Assembly (NCBI GenBank): GCA_020248665.1
Contig: JADCHE010000095.1
Coordinates: 1-33,386 of the forward strand
Direction of reading: 5' to 3'
From: Burkholderiales bacterium
GTDB taxonomy: Bacteria > Pseudomonadota > Gammaproteobacteria > Burkholderiales > Burkholderiaceae_E
DNA: 33,386 bases
Each line of letters begins with the position of its first letter. Position 1 is the stretch's first letter. Positions 1-9,591 of this stretch are shown here, one piece after another. The notes under the pieces were generated by a model, which saw nothing but the letters and a program-made list of their open reading frames with translations, searched no databases and was not told the origin of the DNA. Position numbers and translations under genes: made by a program.

Positions 1-1181
1 CGCCGGGCGTCGGCAAGACCACGCTCGCGCGGCTGCTCGCGCAGGCCTTCGATTGCCGCTTCGTCGCGATCTCGGCGGTGCTCGCCGGGGTCAAGGAGAT
101 CCGCGAGGCGGTGGAGGTCGCGCGCATCGAGCGCGAGACCGCGCAGCGCGGCACGATCGTCTTCGTCGACGAGGTCCACCGCTTCAACAAGGCGCAGCAG
201 GACGCGTTCCTGCCGCACGTCGAGTCGGGGCTGTTCACCTTCGTGGGTGCGACCACCGAGAACCCGTCGTTCGAGGTCAACAACGCGCTGCTGTCGCGCG
301 CCGCCGTCTACGTGCTGCGCCGGCTCGACGACGCGGACCTTCGCACGCTGATCACGCGCGCGTCCGAGCGCTGCCTCGGGGGCCTCGAGGTCGAGGACGA
401 GGCGGCGACGCTGCTGGTCGAGTCGGCCGACGGCGACGGCCGCCGGCTGCTGAACAACCTGGAGCTCGCCGCGACCGCCGCTGGCGCGCTCGACCGTGAC
501 GCGCCCGAGCCCGCGGCCGATGCGGCGCCGCCGCGGCTCGCCGCCACGCATGTAGCGCAGGTGCTCGCCGAGCGGGTGCGCCAGTTCGACAAGGGCGGCG
601 ACGCGTTCTACGACCAGATCTCCGCGCTGCACAAGTCGGTCCGCGGCTCGCACCCGAACGCGTCGCTGTACTGGCTGGTGCGGATGTTCGACGGCGGCGC
701 CGACCCGCGCTACCTCGCGCGGCGCGTGGTCCGCATGGCGATCGAGGACGTCGGCCTCGCCGACCCGCGTGCGCTGCGGCTTGCGCTCGACGCGGCCGAG
801 GTCTACGAGCGGCTCGGTTCGCCCGAGGGCGAGCTCGCGATCGCGCAGGCGGTGCTCTACCTCGCCTGCGCCGCGAAGTCGAACGCAGGGTACGCCGCCT
901 ACAACGAGGCCCGCGACTTCGTGAAGCGCGACGCCTCGCGCGCGGTGCCGGTGCACCTGCGCAACGCGCCGACGAAGCTGATGAAGGGCCTGGGCTTCGG
1001 GCGAGAGTACCGCTATGCGCACGACGAGCCCGACGGCTATGCGGCCGGCGAGCGCTACATGCCCGACGGGATGGACGAGCCCGAGTGGTACCGGCCGGTG
1101 CCGCGCGGGCTCGAGATCCGGATCGCCGAGAAGCTCGTCTGGCTGCGTGGGCTCGACGCGAAGGCGCGCGGCCAGGGCTGA
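1..1181 (+). CDS. rarA: Replication-associated recombination protein A (RarA/MgsA), 5' end missing
   Basis: AAA+ ATPase that acts at stalled replication forks in the cytoplasm together with clamp-loader and single-strand-binding proteins. The frame is open from base 3 and enters directly in the Walker A motif (PGVGKT), so roughly the first 50 residues lie outside the window. 392 residues are seen. The Walker B/DEAD-like segment reads [20 protein letters not shown], followed by sensor 1 ([11 protein letters not shown]) and the arginine-finger segment LLSR. The C-terminal half carries the tetramerisation region characteristic of the RarA/WRNIP1 family ([22 protein letters not shown], split here only by description). 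serS follows after about 80 bases, the usual order in Burkholderiales. Assignment is secure; only the N-terminus is unseen. Confidence 0.95.
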   Translation, partial: PGVGKTTLARLLAQAFDCRFVAISAVLAGVKEIREAVEVARIERETAQRGTIVFVDEVHRFNKAQQDAFLPHVESGLFTFVGATTENPSFEVNNALLSRAAVYVLRRLDDADLRTLITRASERCLGGLEVEDEAATLLVESADGDGRRLLNNLELAATAAGALDRDAPEPAADAAPPRLAATHVAQVLAERVRQFDKGGDAFYDQISALHKSVRGSHPNASLYWLVRMFDGGADPRYLARRVVRMAIEDVGLADPRALRLALDAAEVYERLGSPEGELAIAQAVLYLACAAKSNAGYAAYNEARDFVKRDASRAVPVHLRNAPTKLMKGLGFGREYRYAHDEPDGYAAGERYMPDGMDEPEWYRPVPRGLEIRIAEKLVWLRGLDAKARGQG

Positions 1182-2567
<1,386 letters not shown>

Positions 2568-2596
2568 GCCCGATCCCCCGCTCGCCCGGCGCGTCG

Positions 2597-2743
2597 TCAG
2601 CCGCGGCGCGAGACCCCGCGCGTGAAGAAGATCGCGCTGAACGCGCCGATCGACGGACCGGCGAAGCGCGCGACCTGGTCCGTCGGCGTGTCGTACAGCC
2701 CGAGCATCGCGGCGACGGGCGTCAGCAGGGCGACGATATCGGC
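2597..2743 (-). pseudogene. C-terminal remnant of an unrecognised membrane protein
   Basis: About 48 codons on the minus strand before the TGA at 2597 have the GC-ended codon use of native genes and encode two hydrophobic stretches (around DIVALLTPVAAMLGLY and FAGPSIGAFSAIFF). The frame continues further upstream only through the tRNA-Ser promoter region and the antisense of the tRNA, which is not credible coding sequence. I therefore read it as the tail of a gene that lost its N-terminus, possibly when DNA was inserted or deleted beside the tRNA. A short complete gene starting at the internal ATG (36 codons) is an alternative. No family recognised. Confidence 0.3.
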
Positions 2744-2889
2744 GTGTCCATGAGGTGCGGCACTTCGGATGTCCGAGGTTCCGACCCGAGGGCGGGCCTC
2801 CTCCGACGGACGGCAGTCGGCGTCCCGTGCTACACTCAGATACAGATCGCTTGCGTCGGCAATGCTGGCGGCCGACGAGAAGAGACCAC

Positions 2890-3030
<141 letters not shown>

Positions 3031-3034
3031 GGGC

Positions 3035-3203
3035 CTACCAAGGCGCTCCTAGAATGTCTTCCGGACCAGACTGGCTTCCTCGGTAGGCCTCAATGTCCTT
3101 GAGCCGGTACAGGACCTTCCCCACGATCTTCAGGTACGGCGGCCCCTCGCCGACGGTGCGCCTGACTGAGCGAGTTCGAAGAATCCCGATTGGAACAACG
3201 AGT
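3035..3203 (-). pseudogene. Remnant of AlpA/excisionase-like HTH protein
   Basis: Between a TAA at 3204-3206 and a TAG at 3035-3037 the minus strand encodes VGEGPPYLKIVGKVLYRLKD followed by IEAYRG. This is the C-terminal wing of the MerR-like helix-turn-helix family (HTH_17, AlpA-type), whose members commonly end with GxGPPy.KiGrkVlYr..Die.w. The helix-turn-helix that should precede it is missing or scrambled, and there is no start codon in the frame. Such proteins act as excision factors or regulators in tRNA-integrated elements. The relic lies on top of the phased repeats beside tRNA-Ser, which supports the island-edge reading. Confidence 0.6.
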
Positions 3204-3498
3204 TACGCGATTCGGCAGTAACCACAGACGCCGTACTGCCGCAAGAAAGTCAGGAGCTTTTGCGCAAATACAGGTTTCATGCGGGTTGCCAACGTTGGGG
3301 ATTCGAATATTCAAGTTCTGCCATCGTTAGTGCAGACGACTCCCATCGGCCAGGAGCGGACCACGACCGATGACTGCTATCGGGCAAACCTCGGCTGGTT
3401 GTCGTCATCACCAGATCGATGCGCGTATTGCCGTAAGTCGCTGAAGACACGACTCGCAGTCGACCTCGTCCTGCAGCCATCGCGGTCAGGACGGCGAC

Positions 3499-3885
3499 CT
3501 ACGTCATCCTCCTGGCAATCGGCCACAGCTCTGCCAGCAGACCGGCCGCTAACAGCACCGAAGCCACGACGTCGGCGACCACCACCCTTCCGATGGCCGG
3601 GTTGTACCCGCCGACCGCCATCGCAACCACGATGAAGCTGGCCGCGCTGAAGAGCGCAACTGTCAGCGCCGTGACGCGTAACCAGGGCAGCGCGATGGCA
3701 CTGAGCATCAGCACACCCAGCACGCCGAACAGCAGCGCCCGGTGCTGCAGAAGGATGGCCGTGTTCGGATCGTTCGCCTCGATCCCGTAGAGCCGCGCAA
3801 GTGTGCTCACCCCCATCACTCCGGGGACGGGTAGCAGGTGAATGATGCCTGCCACGAGCAGGGCGACGATGGAGACGTATTTCAT
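3499..3885 (-). CDS. Small four-helix membrane protein of unknown function
   Basis: 128 residues, almost entirely hydrophobic, with four likely transmembrane helices (about 3-22, 44-66, 69-88 and 98-120) and a short basic C-terminus (ARRMT). The start ATG at 3885 is preceded by AAAGGA at a good distance. It resembles small integral membrane proteins that some databases label phosphopantetheine adenylyltransferase, but no HxGH nucleotidyltransferase motif is present and that name is not supported here. It is the last gene of a minus-strand run of four, 69 bases after the HD-domain gene. Function unknown. Confidence 0.8.
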   Translation of the reverse strand: MKYVSIVALLVAGIIHLLPVPGVMGVSTLARLYGIEANDPNTAILLQHRALLFGVLGVLMLSAIALPWLRVTALTVALFSAASFIVVAMAVGGYNPAIGRVVVADVVASVLLAAGLLAELWPIARRMT

Positions 3886-3954
3886 GGATTTCCTTTGGGT
3901 TGAATCAGTTGCTATGGGACCTGGAGCCTGACCCCGGGTACGGTAGGGGTGCGG

Positions 3955-4761
3955 TCACTCCTGCCAGATGGATCGGCGGATTGCTCGCTCGAAGCCCATT
4001 CGCCAAAGCAGTCGCGTGCGTGTATCCGGAGCACGTTTCGCTTGCAGTCGCATGGCCTCTGACATCCGCTGCGCGAAGCCCGTGCGTGGGTAGCGGACCA
4101 GCACGGCGTGTCTCGACGCGGCGTCGATTCCGTTCACCCGCGCCCCGACGACATCCATGGCCGCAGCCTGTTGGAGCAAGTGCGCCTCGATACCGGCGCC
4201 CGGCGGGACACGCGGGTTCATGTGAAGGCAGATCGCGTTCTCCACAGCGAGGGCCCGGCTATCTGCCCATCCCTGCTCTTGCAGAAACAGGCGCGCCCGC
4301 TGGCCACCGTCAATCGCAAAGCAAGCGCAGCGCAGGCTTGCTGGCGGCCGACCGTTCGGCAGCAACGCAATATCGTGCAGCAGGCAGGAAACGGCCAGCA
4401 CCTCTGCGTCCTGCTTCAGCGCATCCCTCTGCGCGAGCAGTGTCGACCACGCCCACGTCCGCAGGCTGTGCCGACACAGCCAGACCGGCACGGACTGCTG
4501 CAACAGTTCCAGCGCACGGGCGACCGTCGGCGTGTCGGGCAGTTCGATGCGATCGGGCTCCAGGCGACTCCAGCGTTGCCTCATGTCGTCCGACATGGCG
4601 CCACGGCCTTGCCACTGCAGCCGCAAGTGGGCGACCACAGTCTGCATGGCAAACCGGGACTGCTCTGCCATCGTCAGGCGTCCGCCGTTGGCGCGTCCCC
4701 AGGTGGCCGATCCCAGCATCGAGTCGCCGAAGCGACCCGGAGAATCGAAGGGCGTAGTCAT
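3955..4761 (-). CDS. HD-domain protein (cyanamide-hydratase-like)
   Basis: 268 residues from the ATG at 4761, which overlaps the stop of the upstream gene as ATGA. The HD superfamily metal site can be followed: H98 in CRHSLRTW, the H129-D130 doublet in SCLLHDIALL, H180 in AICLHMN and D203 in AAMDVVG. The spacing resembles cyanamide hydratase and related HD hydrolases, which bind one or two divalent metals in the cytoplasm and hydrolyse small substrates or phosphoesters. The substrate cannot be deduced. It is embedded in an operon with three small membrane proteins, an arrangement that hints at a membrane-linked or detoxification role, but that is inference. Confidence 0.82.
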   Translation of the reverse strand: MTTPFDSPGRFGDSMLGSATWGRANGGRLTMAEQSRFAMQTVVAHLRLQWQGRGAMSDDMRQRWSRLEPDRIELPDTPTVARALELLQQSVPVWLCRHSLRTWAWSTLLAQRDALKQDAEVLAVSCLLHDIALLPNGRPPASLRCACFAIDGGQRARLFLQEQGWADSRALAVENAICLHMNPRVPPGAGIEAHLLQQAAAMDVVGARVNGIDAASRHAVLVRYPRTGFAQRMSEAMRLQAKRAPDTRTRLLWRMGFERAIRRSIWQE

Positions 4762-5171
4762 GGATTCGTCTGCGTTTGGCTCCGGTTCGTCAGCAAGACC
4801 AGGACAACGAGAAACGGCGGCACGATCACGAAACTCAGGTCGAACAGAAAGATGCCGTCCAGGGGCAACCCCCGGTCGATCCACACGTGCAGGTGAAACA
4901 CGGCGTGCAAGCATGACCATAGCGCCGCCGCGACGGCTACCGGCACGCTTCCAGACCCCACTCCGTACAGCCCGACGAGCCCGCTGGCCACGTACACCAG
5001 GCCCACGTCCCGGATGAAGTGCGCATTGAACGGCCCGAAGAGGGCGACGCCGGGGGTGAATGCGTGGAATTGAGCGGGGGCCACGAAGATGGATGTGCCG
5101 GCGAGCAGCCACAACGCGTAGACGGTGCCGGGCACCGCCCAAGCAGACGTTCGTCGCGTCGCGGCCTTCAT
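4758..5171 (-). CDS. Small membrane protein, DUF4345-like in size and topology
   Basis: 137 residues from the ATG at 5171. This start overlaps the stop of the preceding gene by ATGA, and its own stop overlaps the next start the same way, so three genes are translationally chained. An earlier in-frame ATG at 5201 would extend it deep into the upstream gene and is not favoured. Four hydrophobic helices are visible (about 9-30, 47-66, 70-92 and 106-128). A histidine-rich turn (LHAVFHLHVWIDRG) lies near the third helix. I do not recognise a named family with certainty. Confidence 0.8.
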   Translation of the reverse strand: MKAATRRTSAWAVPGTVYALWLLAGTSIFVAPAQFHAFTPGVALFGPFNAHFIRDVGLVYVASGLVGLYGVGSGSVPVAVAAALWSCLHAVFHLHVWIDRGLPLDGIFLFDLSFVIVPPFLVVLVLLTNRSQTQTNP

Positions 5172-5527
5172 GCAACCGCCAGCAGCATCACGGCAACGCA
5201 AATTTCCAGCGCGAGGTAGCCCAGCGGCGTCCGGTCGATGGTGCGGTCAATCGCAACCGACACCAGGCGGCCAGCGGCCATGCCGCCGAGCGCCGCAGCC
5301 ACGGCGAAGAGGATGCCGCTGCGCAGTTCAGGTTGTCGCAGGGCCACCAGCAGTGCTAGCGCAATGAAGATGCCAAAGCCGCCGTAGACGGCCCGCACCT
5401 CGCTGCGGCCGGCCGGTGTAAGTTCGAGAATTCCGAACTGGGCCGTCACGAGGGCGGGCTTGGCAATCGCGCCGATGCCCATGACGGCGAAGCCGGCGAT
5501 CGCGAGAAGGACAGGAAGGTCTTGCAT
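5168..5527 (-). CDS. DUF4345 family membrane protein
   Basis: 119 residues from the ATG at 5527, preceded by GGTGGG about 9 bases upstream. An alternative non-AUG or ATG start further up (to 5560) adds 11 residues that do not fit the family. It has the DUF4345 pattern: a first helix (LLAIAGFAVMGIGAIAKP), then LTPAGRSEVRAVYGGFGI, then GGMAAGRLVSVAID and a last helix. It is an inner-membrane protein of unknown function and the first gene of the four-gene minus-strand operon that ends at 3499. The AraC-like remnant lies immediately upstream on the opposite strand, so a divergent regulator may have been lost. Confidence 0.82.
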   Translation of the reverse strand: MQDLPVLLAIAGFAVMGIGAIAKPALVTAQFGILELTPAGRSEVRAVYGGFGIFIALALLVALRQPELRSGILFAVAAALGGMAAGRLVSVAIDRTIDRTPLGYLALEICVAVMLLAVA

Positions 5528-5644
5528 GGAGTGCACCCACCGGAAAATCGATGTCGACATCGTGTCGGAGCAGGGCGGTTCGGGCTTTCAAGAATCGCCT
5601 GTCGTTCCGCGCATCTGGGGGTCCGGCGCGTGCGCTGTACGTTG

Positions 5645-5797
5645 GCCCGGGGCTGTCGTCTGTGGCGATGCATGGCCGCCGTGATGCGCACCATCGCTGC
5701 CGGCGGCAAATTGACCGAAACGGCTCACTCCGCCGGCTTTTCGAGTTCAGCGTATATCAGCAGCACGTTCAAGCGCATGTTCGGCTGTCCGACGACA
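5645..5797 (+). pseudogene. Remnant of an AraC-family transcriptional regulator
   Basis: One plus-strand frame encodes RLWRCMAAVMRTIAAGGKLT, ETAHSAGFSSSAYISSTFKR and MFG, the second helix-turn-helix of AraC/XylS regulators (consensus: repeated helix, L..AA...GFS..s.fsr.FK..FG). No effector domain or first helix-turn-helix is recognisable before it and the sequence after it drifts away from the family, so the gene is a fragment. It stands where a divergently transcribed regulator of the DUF4345/HD operon would be expected. Confidence 0.65.
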
Positions 5798-6266
5798 TCT
5801 CCATGCCTTCGCCGAGGGTCTCGAGCATGCGGACTCGACCGGCAGCCCCAGGCGCTGCGACTCGCTGGCCGCCGCGCAGGACGCGGAGTTCTGGCGCTTC
5901 AACTGGCGAGCCAACCGGGCCGCGCTGCCGGCCCTCGTGCCCATCCGCCTGCAGCCGGGACCAGAGCCTCCAAGTGTCCAGCGGTCAAAGGCTATGGCTC
6001 TTCCGTGGGCAGGAAGGGATGGCCTGCGCTCGCAGCAGCAGGCGCATGTTTTGCCCGCGCCGCACAGCACGGCGTACTTGCGAGGATGGCATGCGTCGCC
6101 CGGACCCGGAACCCGTCGAACGTGTCGAGTAGTCCGCCCTGATCAACCCGAAGATCGAGTATTCACGCGTTTCGGGGAACTGGGATGCGCCTGGGTCTTC
6201 CGGATCCTCGGGGCGAACGAGCACGGCAAAGCCGTGCGACGCAAGCAACTGCGCCGGGATCAGCGC
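5798..6266. other. Gene-free stretch with degraded coding-like sequence
   Basis: No intact gene is supported. One plus-strand frame (about 5808-5965) reads like eroded coding sequence (LAAAQDAEFWRFNWRANRAA). A minus-strand frame (about 6150-6248) reads similarly (LASHGFAVLVRPEDPEDPGA), but neither matches a family I recognise and neither has a credible start with ribosome-binding site. I take the stretch as a gene graveyard within the island. Confidence 0.4.
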
Positions 6267-7151
6267 TCAGATGGCCCTGGGCAGCGCCTCTGCCAGGAAA
6301 TCATAGACCGCCTTGATTCGCTTGCTGGTTCGGACCTCCTTGTGGACAGCTAGCCAAACCGGGAAGGGTTGGATCTTCAGCTTCGGCAGCAACGGTATGA
6401 CCGCGGGATCCGTTCGGATCTGGTGCTCGCTGACAAAGCCGATGCCCAGCCCGGCCCGTACGGCTTCCCACACGACGATCAAGTCGTCCGTCCTGAAAGC
6501 AAACTGCTCCCGTGTCACAGGGATACCTCCGGCGGCGAAGCCTTTGAGGGTCTCGTCGTTGCGGTCACCCCCAATGAGGTGGTGCTCGAGCAGGTCGGCA
6601 GGCTGGCGCGGCATGCCACGCCGACGCAGGTAATCTTGATGGGCACAAGCTCTGCGCGCCACCTTTCCGACCCTGCGCGCAATGACCGTGGCCTGCTCGG
6701 GCTGAACCATTCGTACCGCGATATCGGCCTCTCGCCGCAGGAGATTGCTTACGGCATTGCTGGCTACCAATTCCACCTGGACGTCGGGCAGCGACAGGCG
6801 CATCTGAGCCAGCAACGGAGGCAATACATAGCAGGACACTGGCTGGCTCGCCGTGATGCGCACTGTCCCTGATACCGCGTGATCAGCACCCATGACGCTG
6901 CGGGCGAGTGCATCAGCCCCAAGTTGCATGGCGCGTGCGGATTCGGCCAGTCGAAGTGCAGCCTCGGTAGGCAGCAGACCCCGTCCGGTCCGTTCGAACA
7001 GAACCAGGCCCAGCTGAGATTCCAGTTCAGTCACATGCCGACCGATGGTGGGTTGGCTCGACTGCAACTGTCGTGCGGCGGCGAGAAGACTGCCCTGCTC
7101 GAGCACGGCCAGGAATGAGCGCACAAGCGACCAGTCGAACAAGCTATTCAT
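6267..7151 (-). CDS. LysR-family transcriptional regulator
   Basis: 294 residues from the ATG at 7151 (MNSLFDWSLV). A longer frame upstream is rejected because the family begins at this point. The N-terminal winged helix-turn-helix (about residues 5-65) includes FLAVLEQGSLLAAARQLQSS and QPTIGRHVTELE. A linker helix and the periplasmic-binding-protein-like effector domain (about 90-290) follow. Proteins of this type act as tetramers in the cytoplasm and usually regulate a divergent neighbour in response to a small ligand. Here the divergent neighbour is the DUF4386 gene, 88 bases away. The ligand is unknown. Confidence 0.93.
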   Translation of the reverse strand: MNSLFDWSLVRSFLAVLEQGSLLAAARQLQSSQPTIGRHVTELESQLGLVLFERTGRGLLPTEAALRLAESARAMQLGADALARSVMGADHAVSGTVRITASQPVSCYVLPPLLAQMRLSLPDVQVELVASNAVSNLLRREADIAVRMVQPEQATVIARRVGKVARRACAHQDYLRRRGMPRQPADLLEHHLIGGDRNDETLKGFAAGGIPVTREQFAFRTDDLIVVWEAVRAGLGIGFVSEHQIRTDPAVIPLLPKLKIQPFPVWLAVHKEVRTSKRIKAVYDFLAEALPRAI

Positions 7152-7158
7152 AAATGAA
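7147..7158. promoter_or_regulatory. Inverted repeat TTCAT-AA-ATGAA overlapping the LysR start
   Basis: A perfect 5-bp dyad with a 2-bp centre covers the LysR start codon in the LysR/DUF4386 intergenic region. It could serve autorepression by the LysR protein, but it is shorter than the usual T-N11-A operator and may be chance. Confidence 0.3.
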
Positions 7159-7239
7159 ATACAGATTCCCAGAAACAAGCAATTGCGTACCGGACGAAGC
7201 CTCCACACAATAGCCGCATTTGGCCTTGCTGGTGCCCTC

Positions 7240-7980
7240 ATGACAACCCATAGTCCACCCTCCGGCGACAACCCAAGGTCCCGCAGACTGTTTCTGGCAG
7301 CGGGGCTAGTCCTGCTCCTTCAGGGTTTCAGCCTCTTTGCGCCGATGGCCGTGCTCGGCAGCGCCATCAATTGGCCCGATAGCCTTGACTATGCGCCATC
7401 GAAGATGCTGCCGCTGCTGCGCGAGCAGTTGGACGCCGTCCGGCTGGGATACGGGCTTTACCTTGCCTATTCGCTGCTCTTCCTGGTGACCGGCGTATTG
7501 ACGGTTCGCGTGGCGGCCCGGCCCGGCGCGCTCGGCGCATTGGCCTTCATCGCGATCGGAGCGGCTGCAGCCTCGGCACTCGCTCGGGCGATCGGCATCC
7601 TGCGGTGGCTGACGGGCAGCGTGGCCCTGGCCGAGGCCCATGCCGCCCCCGGACTGTCCGCGGAAGGCCGTGCGGCGATCGAGAACATGCAGGCCGCCAT
7701 CAACGCTTGGGGAGGTGCCATCGGAGAGACGTTGGGCGTCGCGGCCTTCGCCTCGATCTGGGCCATTGCCGCAAGCCTTCTGATGCTGCGCGACAAGCAG
7801 GTGCCGGCCTGGGCGGGTCTGATGGGCGTCGTGGTCGGCGTCCTCGTTGCCTTTCCTGCCCTTGAACTCTTTGGTATCGCGCCGCCGGTTTCGATCGTCT
7901 TGTCCACGACGGGGATCCAGGTCTGGTTCATGGCCCTGGGGCTTCTGTTCCTATGGCGCGCATTTGGGCGGCGCGCATGA
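7240..7980 (+). CDS. DUF4386-like integral membrane protein
   Basis: 246 residues with about six hydrophobic helices (roughly 17-38, 67-88, 95-120, 160-185, 192-212 and 218-240), matching the length and layout of DUF4386 proteins. The start ATG at 7240 is chosen because it precedes a short polar N-terminus (TTHSPPSGDNPRSRR) and the first helix. A ribosome-binding site is not obvious. It is divergent from the LysR gene, which probably controls it. No enzymatic motif is seen. Function unknown for the family. Confidence 0.75.
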   Translation: MTTHSPPSGDNPRSRRLFLAAGLVLLLQGFSLFAPMAVLGSAINWPDSLDYAPSKMLPLLREQLDAVRLGYGLYLAYSLLFLVTGVLTVRVAARPGALGALAFIAIGAAAASALARAIGILRWLTGSVALAEAHAAPGLSAEGRAAIENMQAAINAWGGAIGETLGVAAFASIWAIAASLLMLRDKQVPAWAGLMGVVVGVLVAFPALELFGIAPPVSIVLSTTGIQVWFMALGLLFLWRAFGRRA

Positions 7981-8068
7981 GGTTGCCGGCCGAGACCATC
8001 GGGCGTCTGGAGATCGGGGACTTCGGTGGGCCCGAATCCATCCAACCGGTGGAAGACGCAAGGATTCC

Positions 8069-8194
8069 ATGGCGCCGCAGTTCGTGAAGCCCTACGTCAA
8101 GCGCTACGAGAACGGCGCGGCCGATGCCGAGGCGATCTGCGAGGCGGTGAATCGTCCCACCATGCGATTCGTACCGATCAAGACTGTCGGGCAG
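8069..8194 (+). mobile_element. IS110-family transposase remnant
   Basis: 42 codons encode APQFVKPYVK, then ADAEAICEAV and RPTMRFVPIK. This is the highly conserved N-terminal segment of IS110-type DEDD transposases (usual form APQFVKPYVK.nK.D..DAEAICEAv.RP.MRFVp.K). The expected K-N-D of the family is replaced by R-Y-E-N-G-A, and the rest of the transposase is absent on both sides. It is a small dead fragment that now reads in frame into the following exported-protein gene. Confidence 0.8.
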
Positions 8195-8197
8195 CGG

Positions 8198-8803
8198 GTG
8201 GCGCTCACACTTGGAACTGCTTCGAATGCAACCACGCACATCGCCCGAAAGCTCCTCGCACTCGCGTTCATGACGAGCGCGGCATGCGCAAGCGCGACGC
8301 CGCCTTACCCGGCCAGGACTCCTGACGTCGTAGGTCGGACGCTCAGCGATGAGTTGTTCCGTCTCACTGCGGACCTGCCTCGTCGCGGTTCGGTTCTGCT
8401 CCCCGGATTCGACCGTCGACACCGGGCCTTCATTGACGACTGGTCGACGGGCCTCGCTGCACTCGAGCGGAACCAGGTCGTGCTGAAGGTCCCCGCCATC
8501 GCGCCGAGCAACGCGCTTTCGCGCAGTTTCATCCAATCCGGGATGCGCCGCGCCACGCTGGACGGTGGGCCGCGCGACGGAACGTTCACCGTGTTCACGG
8601 ATGTTCATGTCCTCGTCGCGGGTATCCGTCTGCCGACCGCGGACAAGGAGGTCAAAGCCCCTGCATTCGACGGTCATGCGAGTGTTCTGGCGATGTCTAT
8701 GGGAGCCTTCACCGCCGAGAACGGAAATCGATGCCTCAAGGCCCTTGCCAGCGTAAACCCCAACCAAGACACCCCTCTTGAGAAATGCACTCGAAAGACA
8801 TGA
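8198..8803 (+). CDS. Exported protein, possibly thioredoxin-fold without CxxC
   Basis: 201 residues if started at GTG 8198, 3 bases after the IS110 remnant. An in-frame ATG at 8069 would make an IS110 fusion and is considered artefactual. Residues about 18-36 (IARKLLALAFMTSAACASA) form a signal peptide with an ASA-type cleavage site, so the mature protein should be periplasmic. The mature part (LLPGFDRRHRAFIDDW, RSFIQSGMRRATLDGG, FTDVHVLVAGI, GAFTAENG) recalls redoxin-like proteins of the ATP10/thioredoxin fold, but no catalytic CxxC is visible. Its stop overlaps the start of the MipA gene (ATGA), so the two are co-expressed. The start is uncertain because the native 5' end may have been replaced by the IS fragment. 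Confidence 0.65.
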   Translation: MALTLGTASNATTHIARKLLALAFMTSAACASATPPYPARTPDVVGRTLSDELFRLTADLPRRGSVLLPGFDRRHRAFIDDWSTGLAALERNQVVLKVPAIAPSNALSRSFIQSGMRRATLDGGPRDGTFTVFTDVHVLVAGIRLPTADKEVKAPAFDGHASVLAMSMGAFTAENGNRCLKALASVNPNQDTPLEKCTRKT

Positions 8804-9591
8804 AGCGAGTCTCCTTCTTCCTTGCTGCAGCCGCAATGTCCGGCACCTGCACCTTCGCTCACGCACAGTTCGACTTCAACAGGCGGATCACGCCTCCCGG
8901 CGTCCTGGAAGGCGGGCGAGCCGGTGTGGTGATGCTCGTCGGACGCGAATACCAAGGCTCCGACGAGTCGCGAGTCCGAGTGTTGCCCAGCCTCGAGTAC
9001 CAGTGGCGCAATGGCTTCTTCGCGGGCGTCGTCAGCGGCGTTGGCTACAACGCCTCTTCGCGACCTGACCTGTCCTATGGGGTTCGCGTGACACCCGAGT
9101 TCGGACGGCAGGAGCGCCGCAGCGAAGCGCTTCGTGGCCTTGGCGACATTGACCCCCAGTTCGACTTCGGTGCCTTTTTCAACTTCAGCCCCGCCAGGGA
9201 CGTCACGCTCAGCTCTTCGCTACGATTTGGAAGCGGCAACGGGCGAGACGGTCTCGTTCTGGACCTGGGCGCCGGTTGGAGCACCAGTCTGAGCCCGAGT
9301 CTTCTGTTGGGGCTCGGCGCATCAGCCTCCTGGGCCAATGCCGCTTATCTGCAGGAGTTCTTCGGCATCGATGCGAATCAAGCCGTCCGCAGTGGCTATG
9401 CGCCGTACGCCCCGAAGTCAGGCATTCGCGATGCGCGCGTCAGCGCGTCTCTCGTCTATCGCATCGATGCGACCTGGAGCCTCACGGGCTCGGTCACGTA
9501 CACCGAGCTGCAAGGGGACGCACGGACGAGCCCCATCGTTCGCGACACAGGTACGACCTCGGCCTTGGTTGCGCTCAGCTACAGCTTCTGA
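8800..9591 (+). CDS. MipA/OmpV family outer-membrane protein
   Basis: 263 residues from the ATG at 8800, which overlaps the previous stop as ATGA. An in-frame ATG at 8785 would add five residues. A signal peptide (MKRVSFFLAAAAM...AHA) precedes FDFNRRITPPG. The body is made of alternating amphipathic strands typical of a 12-stranded barrel, for example FFAGVVSGVGYN, LSYGVRVTPEFG and SASLVYRIDATWSLTGSVTY. It ends in the outer-membrane insertion signature ALSYSF with terminal phenylalanine. MipA/OmpV proteins scaffold murein enzymes or respond to antibiotics and osmotic stress. The exact role here is not deducible. It is last in a two-gene operon. Confidence 0.9.
   Translation: MKRVSFFLAAAAMSGTCTFAHAQFDFNRRITPPGVLEGGRAGVVMLVGREYQGSDESRVRVLPSLEYQWRNGFFAGVVSGVGYNASSRPDLSYGVRVTPEFGRQERRSEALRGLGDIDPQFDFGAFFNFSPARDVTLSSSLRFGSGNGRDGLVLDLGAGWSTSLSPSLLLGLGASASWANAAYLQEFFGIDANQAVRSGYAPYAPKSGIRDARVSASLVYRIDATWSLTGSVTYTELQGDARTSPIVRDTGTTSALVALSYSF

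Noticed and set aside
3277-3480. Small minus-strand frame of 67 codons between the island edge and the membrane-protein operon
   Set aside because: No ribosome-binding site, no family resemblance and atypical composition; read as non-coding.
7847-8068. Longer protein joining the DUF4386 end, IS110 remnant and exported protein
   Set aside because: The long frame overlaps the intact DUF4386 gene in another frame and includes transposase debris; the signal peptide marks the real N-terminal region.
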